Of a stretch of DNA of 64,000 bases, positions 63,453-64,000 are shown piece by piece. A model generated the notes under the pieces. The model saw only the letters and a list, made by a program, of their open reading frames with translations. It had not been told where the DNA came from and did no database searches. The stretch is taken from contig NZ_CP025120.1 of assembly GCF_002838765.1 (NCBI RefSeq), forward strand, positions 434,001 to 498,000, in the 5' to 3' direction. Every line of letters begins with the position of its first letter. The stretch's first letter is position 1. Both the position numbers and the translations under genes were made by a program. The DNA comes from Kangiella profundi (GTDB lineage Bacteria; Pseudomonadota; Gammaproteobacteria; Enterobacterales; Kangiellaceae).

Positions 63453-63474
63453 ATTCCGCACTCAGATGCGGAAT
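63453..63474. repeat. REP-like palindrome, copy 2
   Basis: ATTCCGCA (63453-63460), loop CTCAGA, TGCGGAAT (63467-63474). Same orientation and arms as the copy at 62439, and both are followed by CT and an AT-rich stretch. Confidence 0.7.
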
Positions 63475-63618
63475 CTACATTTTCCATTCATATAAAGTCA
63501 TTGCAAAACTCAACATTTCACTCTTTAATGACCTTGGAACAACTACAGATAATAAAATTAATAATCTTTTAATCAAATATTGTTATCTAAGCTCGGTATT
63601 AACAATTAGTGAAAAGTC

Positions 63619-64000
63619 ATGAAGAAACTATTTTTCTTAGCTATTACATTTTTTTCAATTATACAAAGTAGCAATGCTTGTACAGTGGATTACACTCCTA
63701 TTGAGGACTTGATTGAAGAAGCTGAACATATTTTTATAGGATATGTTGTTGAAATTAATTATAAAGAATTTGAGAGGCATATTGAAAAATCCTATAAAGA
63801 TAGTCCATATGAAATGGGTGAAGAGGGGCTCATTTATATCGGTAGCGTAGAGTACGAATATCGCTCATTACCTATCAAAATCTTTAAGCAGACAAGCGAG
63901 GTTCCGATGTATGTTTCTGGGGGTTACTGCCAGGGAGCACAAGTTGAAGGTACTGGTAAATACATTATCATGACATATAAATATGAAGACTCAGATGGTT
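63619..64000 (+). CDS. Secreted protein of unknown function, N-terminal part
   Basis: An ORF that runs off the window end in an open frame (127 codons visible). It begins MKKLFFLAITFFSIIQSSNA, a clear signal peptide with cleavage likely before Cys21-Thr. The Cys is not preceded by a good lipobox. The mature part (VDYTPIEDLIEEAEHIFIGYVVEINYK, later GGYCQGAQVEGTGKYIIMTYK) contains two Cys that may pair. Resembles small periplasmic or exported proteins of unknown role; base composition is more AT-rich than its neighbours. Confidence 0.7.
   Translation, partial: MKKLFFLAITFFSIIQSSNACTVDYTPIEDLIEEAEHIFIGYVVEINYKEFERHIEKSYKDSPYEMGEEGLIYIGSVEYEYRSLPIKIFKQTSEVPMYVSGGYCQGAQVEGTGKYIIMTYKYEDSDG

Noticed and set aside
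63396-63572. 58-codon ORF after the methyltransferase
   Set aside because: It begins on the methyltransferase stop, runs through the REP-like palindrome and lacks a ribosome site or recognisable sequence.

Overview
The window looks like a chromosomal stretch of an aerobic to microaerobic gammaproteobacterium with an AT-leaning genome. Gene content and protein similarity (xseB-ispA-dxs, orn/rsgA/psd, an nnr-tsaE-ami-mutL-miaA-hfq-hflX-hflK-hflC-purA run, EfpL and an Anr/Fnr-type regulator) resemble marine Kangiella-like bacteria. That taxonomic assignment is an inference, not a search result. Nearly all of it is core chromosome. I see no phage, insertion sequence, CRISPR array, rRNA or recognisable tRNA gene.

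Layout. 1-5 kb: end of nusB, then thiL and pgpA on +, facing the isoprenoid operon xseB-ispA-dxs on -. 5-22 kb: glnS, an AsmA-like protein, a DUF4097-like secreted protein, a methyltransferase, the ABC-F protein Uup, an Smr protein, an unknown protein, an LpxR-like outer-membrane enzyme, greB, a small lipoprotein, a RegB/RegA-type redox two-component pair, a FecA-like TonB receptor with a likely Fur site, DUF2889, YqcC and DksA-like genes, and an alkyltransferase-like DNA repair protein. 22-28 kb is the most accessory-looking part: a secreted Cys-containing repeat protein behind a textbook sigma-54 -24/-12 promoter, a secreted metzincin protease, and a VpsR-like AAA+ activator without a phosphorylation site and with a GAFTNA loop.

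28-45 kb: cytochrome b561, psd, rsgA, phhB, orn, then the long housekeeping run nnr-tsaE-amidase-mutL-miaA-hfq-hflX-hflK-hflC-yjeT-purA. 44-50 kb: a DUF418/DUF1653 pair, an extradiol dioxygenase, an alpha/beta hydrolase, EfpL, an S10 peptidase and a membrane protein. 50.5-62.4 kb: the complete cbb3 oxidase set ccoNOQP-ccoGHIS plus a TauE/SafE-like protein, followed by hemN, an Fnr-type regulator and a Yip1-family protein. Perfect 14-bp Fnr/Anr palindromes precede both ccoN and hemN at class II spacing, so the regulator, haem supply and microaerobic oxidase form one oxygen-responsive block. 62.4-64 kb: a methyltransferase flanked by two copies of a short REP-like palindrome, and the start of a secreted protein cut by the window end.

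Points of most interest: the sigma-54/VpsR-like/secreted-protein locus, an unannotated 43-residue membrane peptide ORF directly upstream of ccoN whose 3' end contains the Fnr box, several well-supported TTG starts, and the alkyltransferase-like PWHRV protein.
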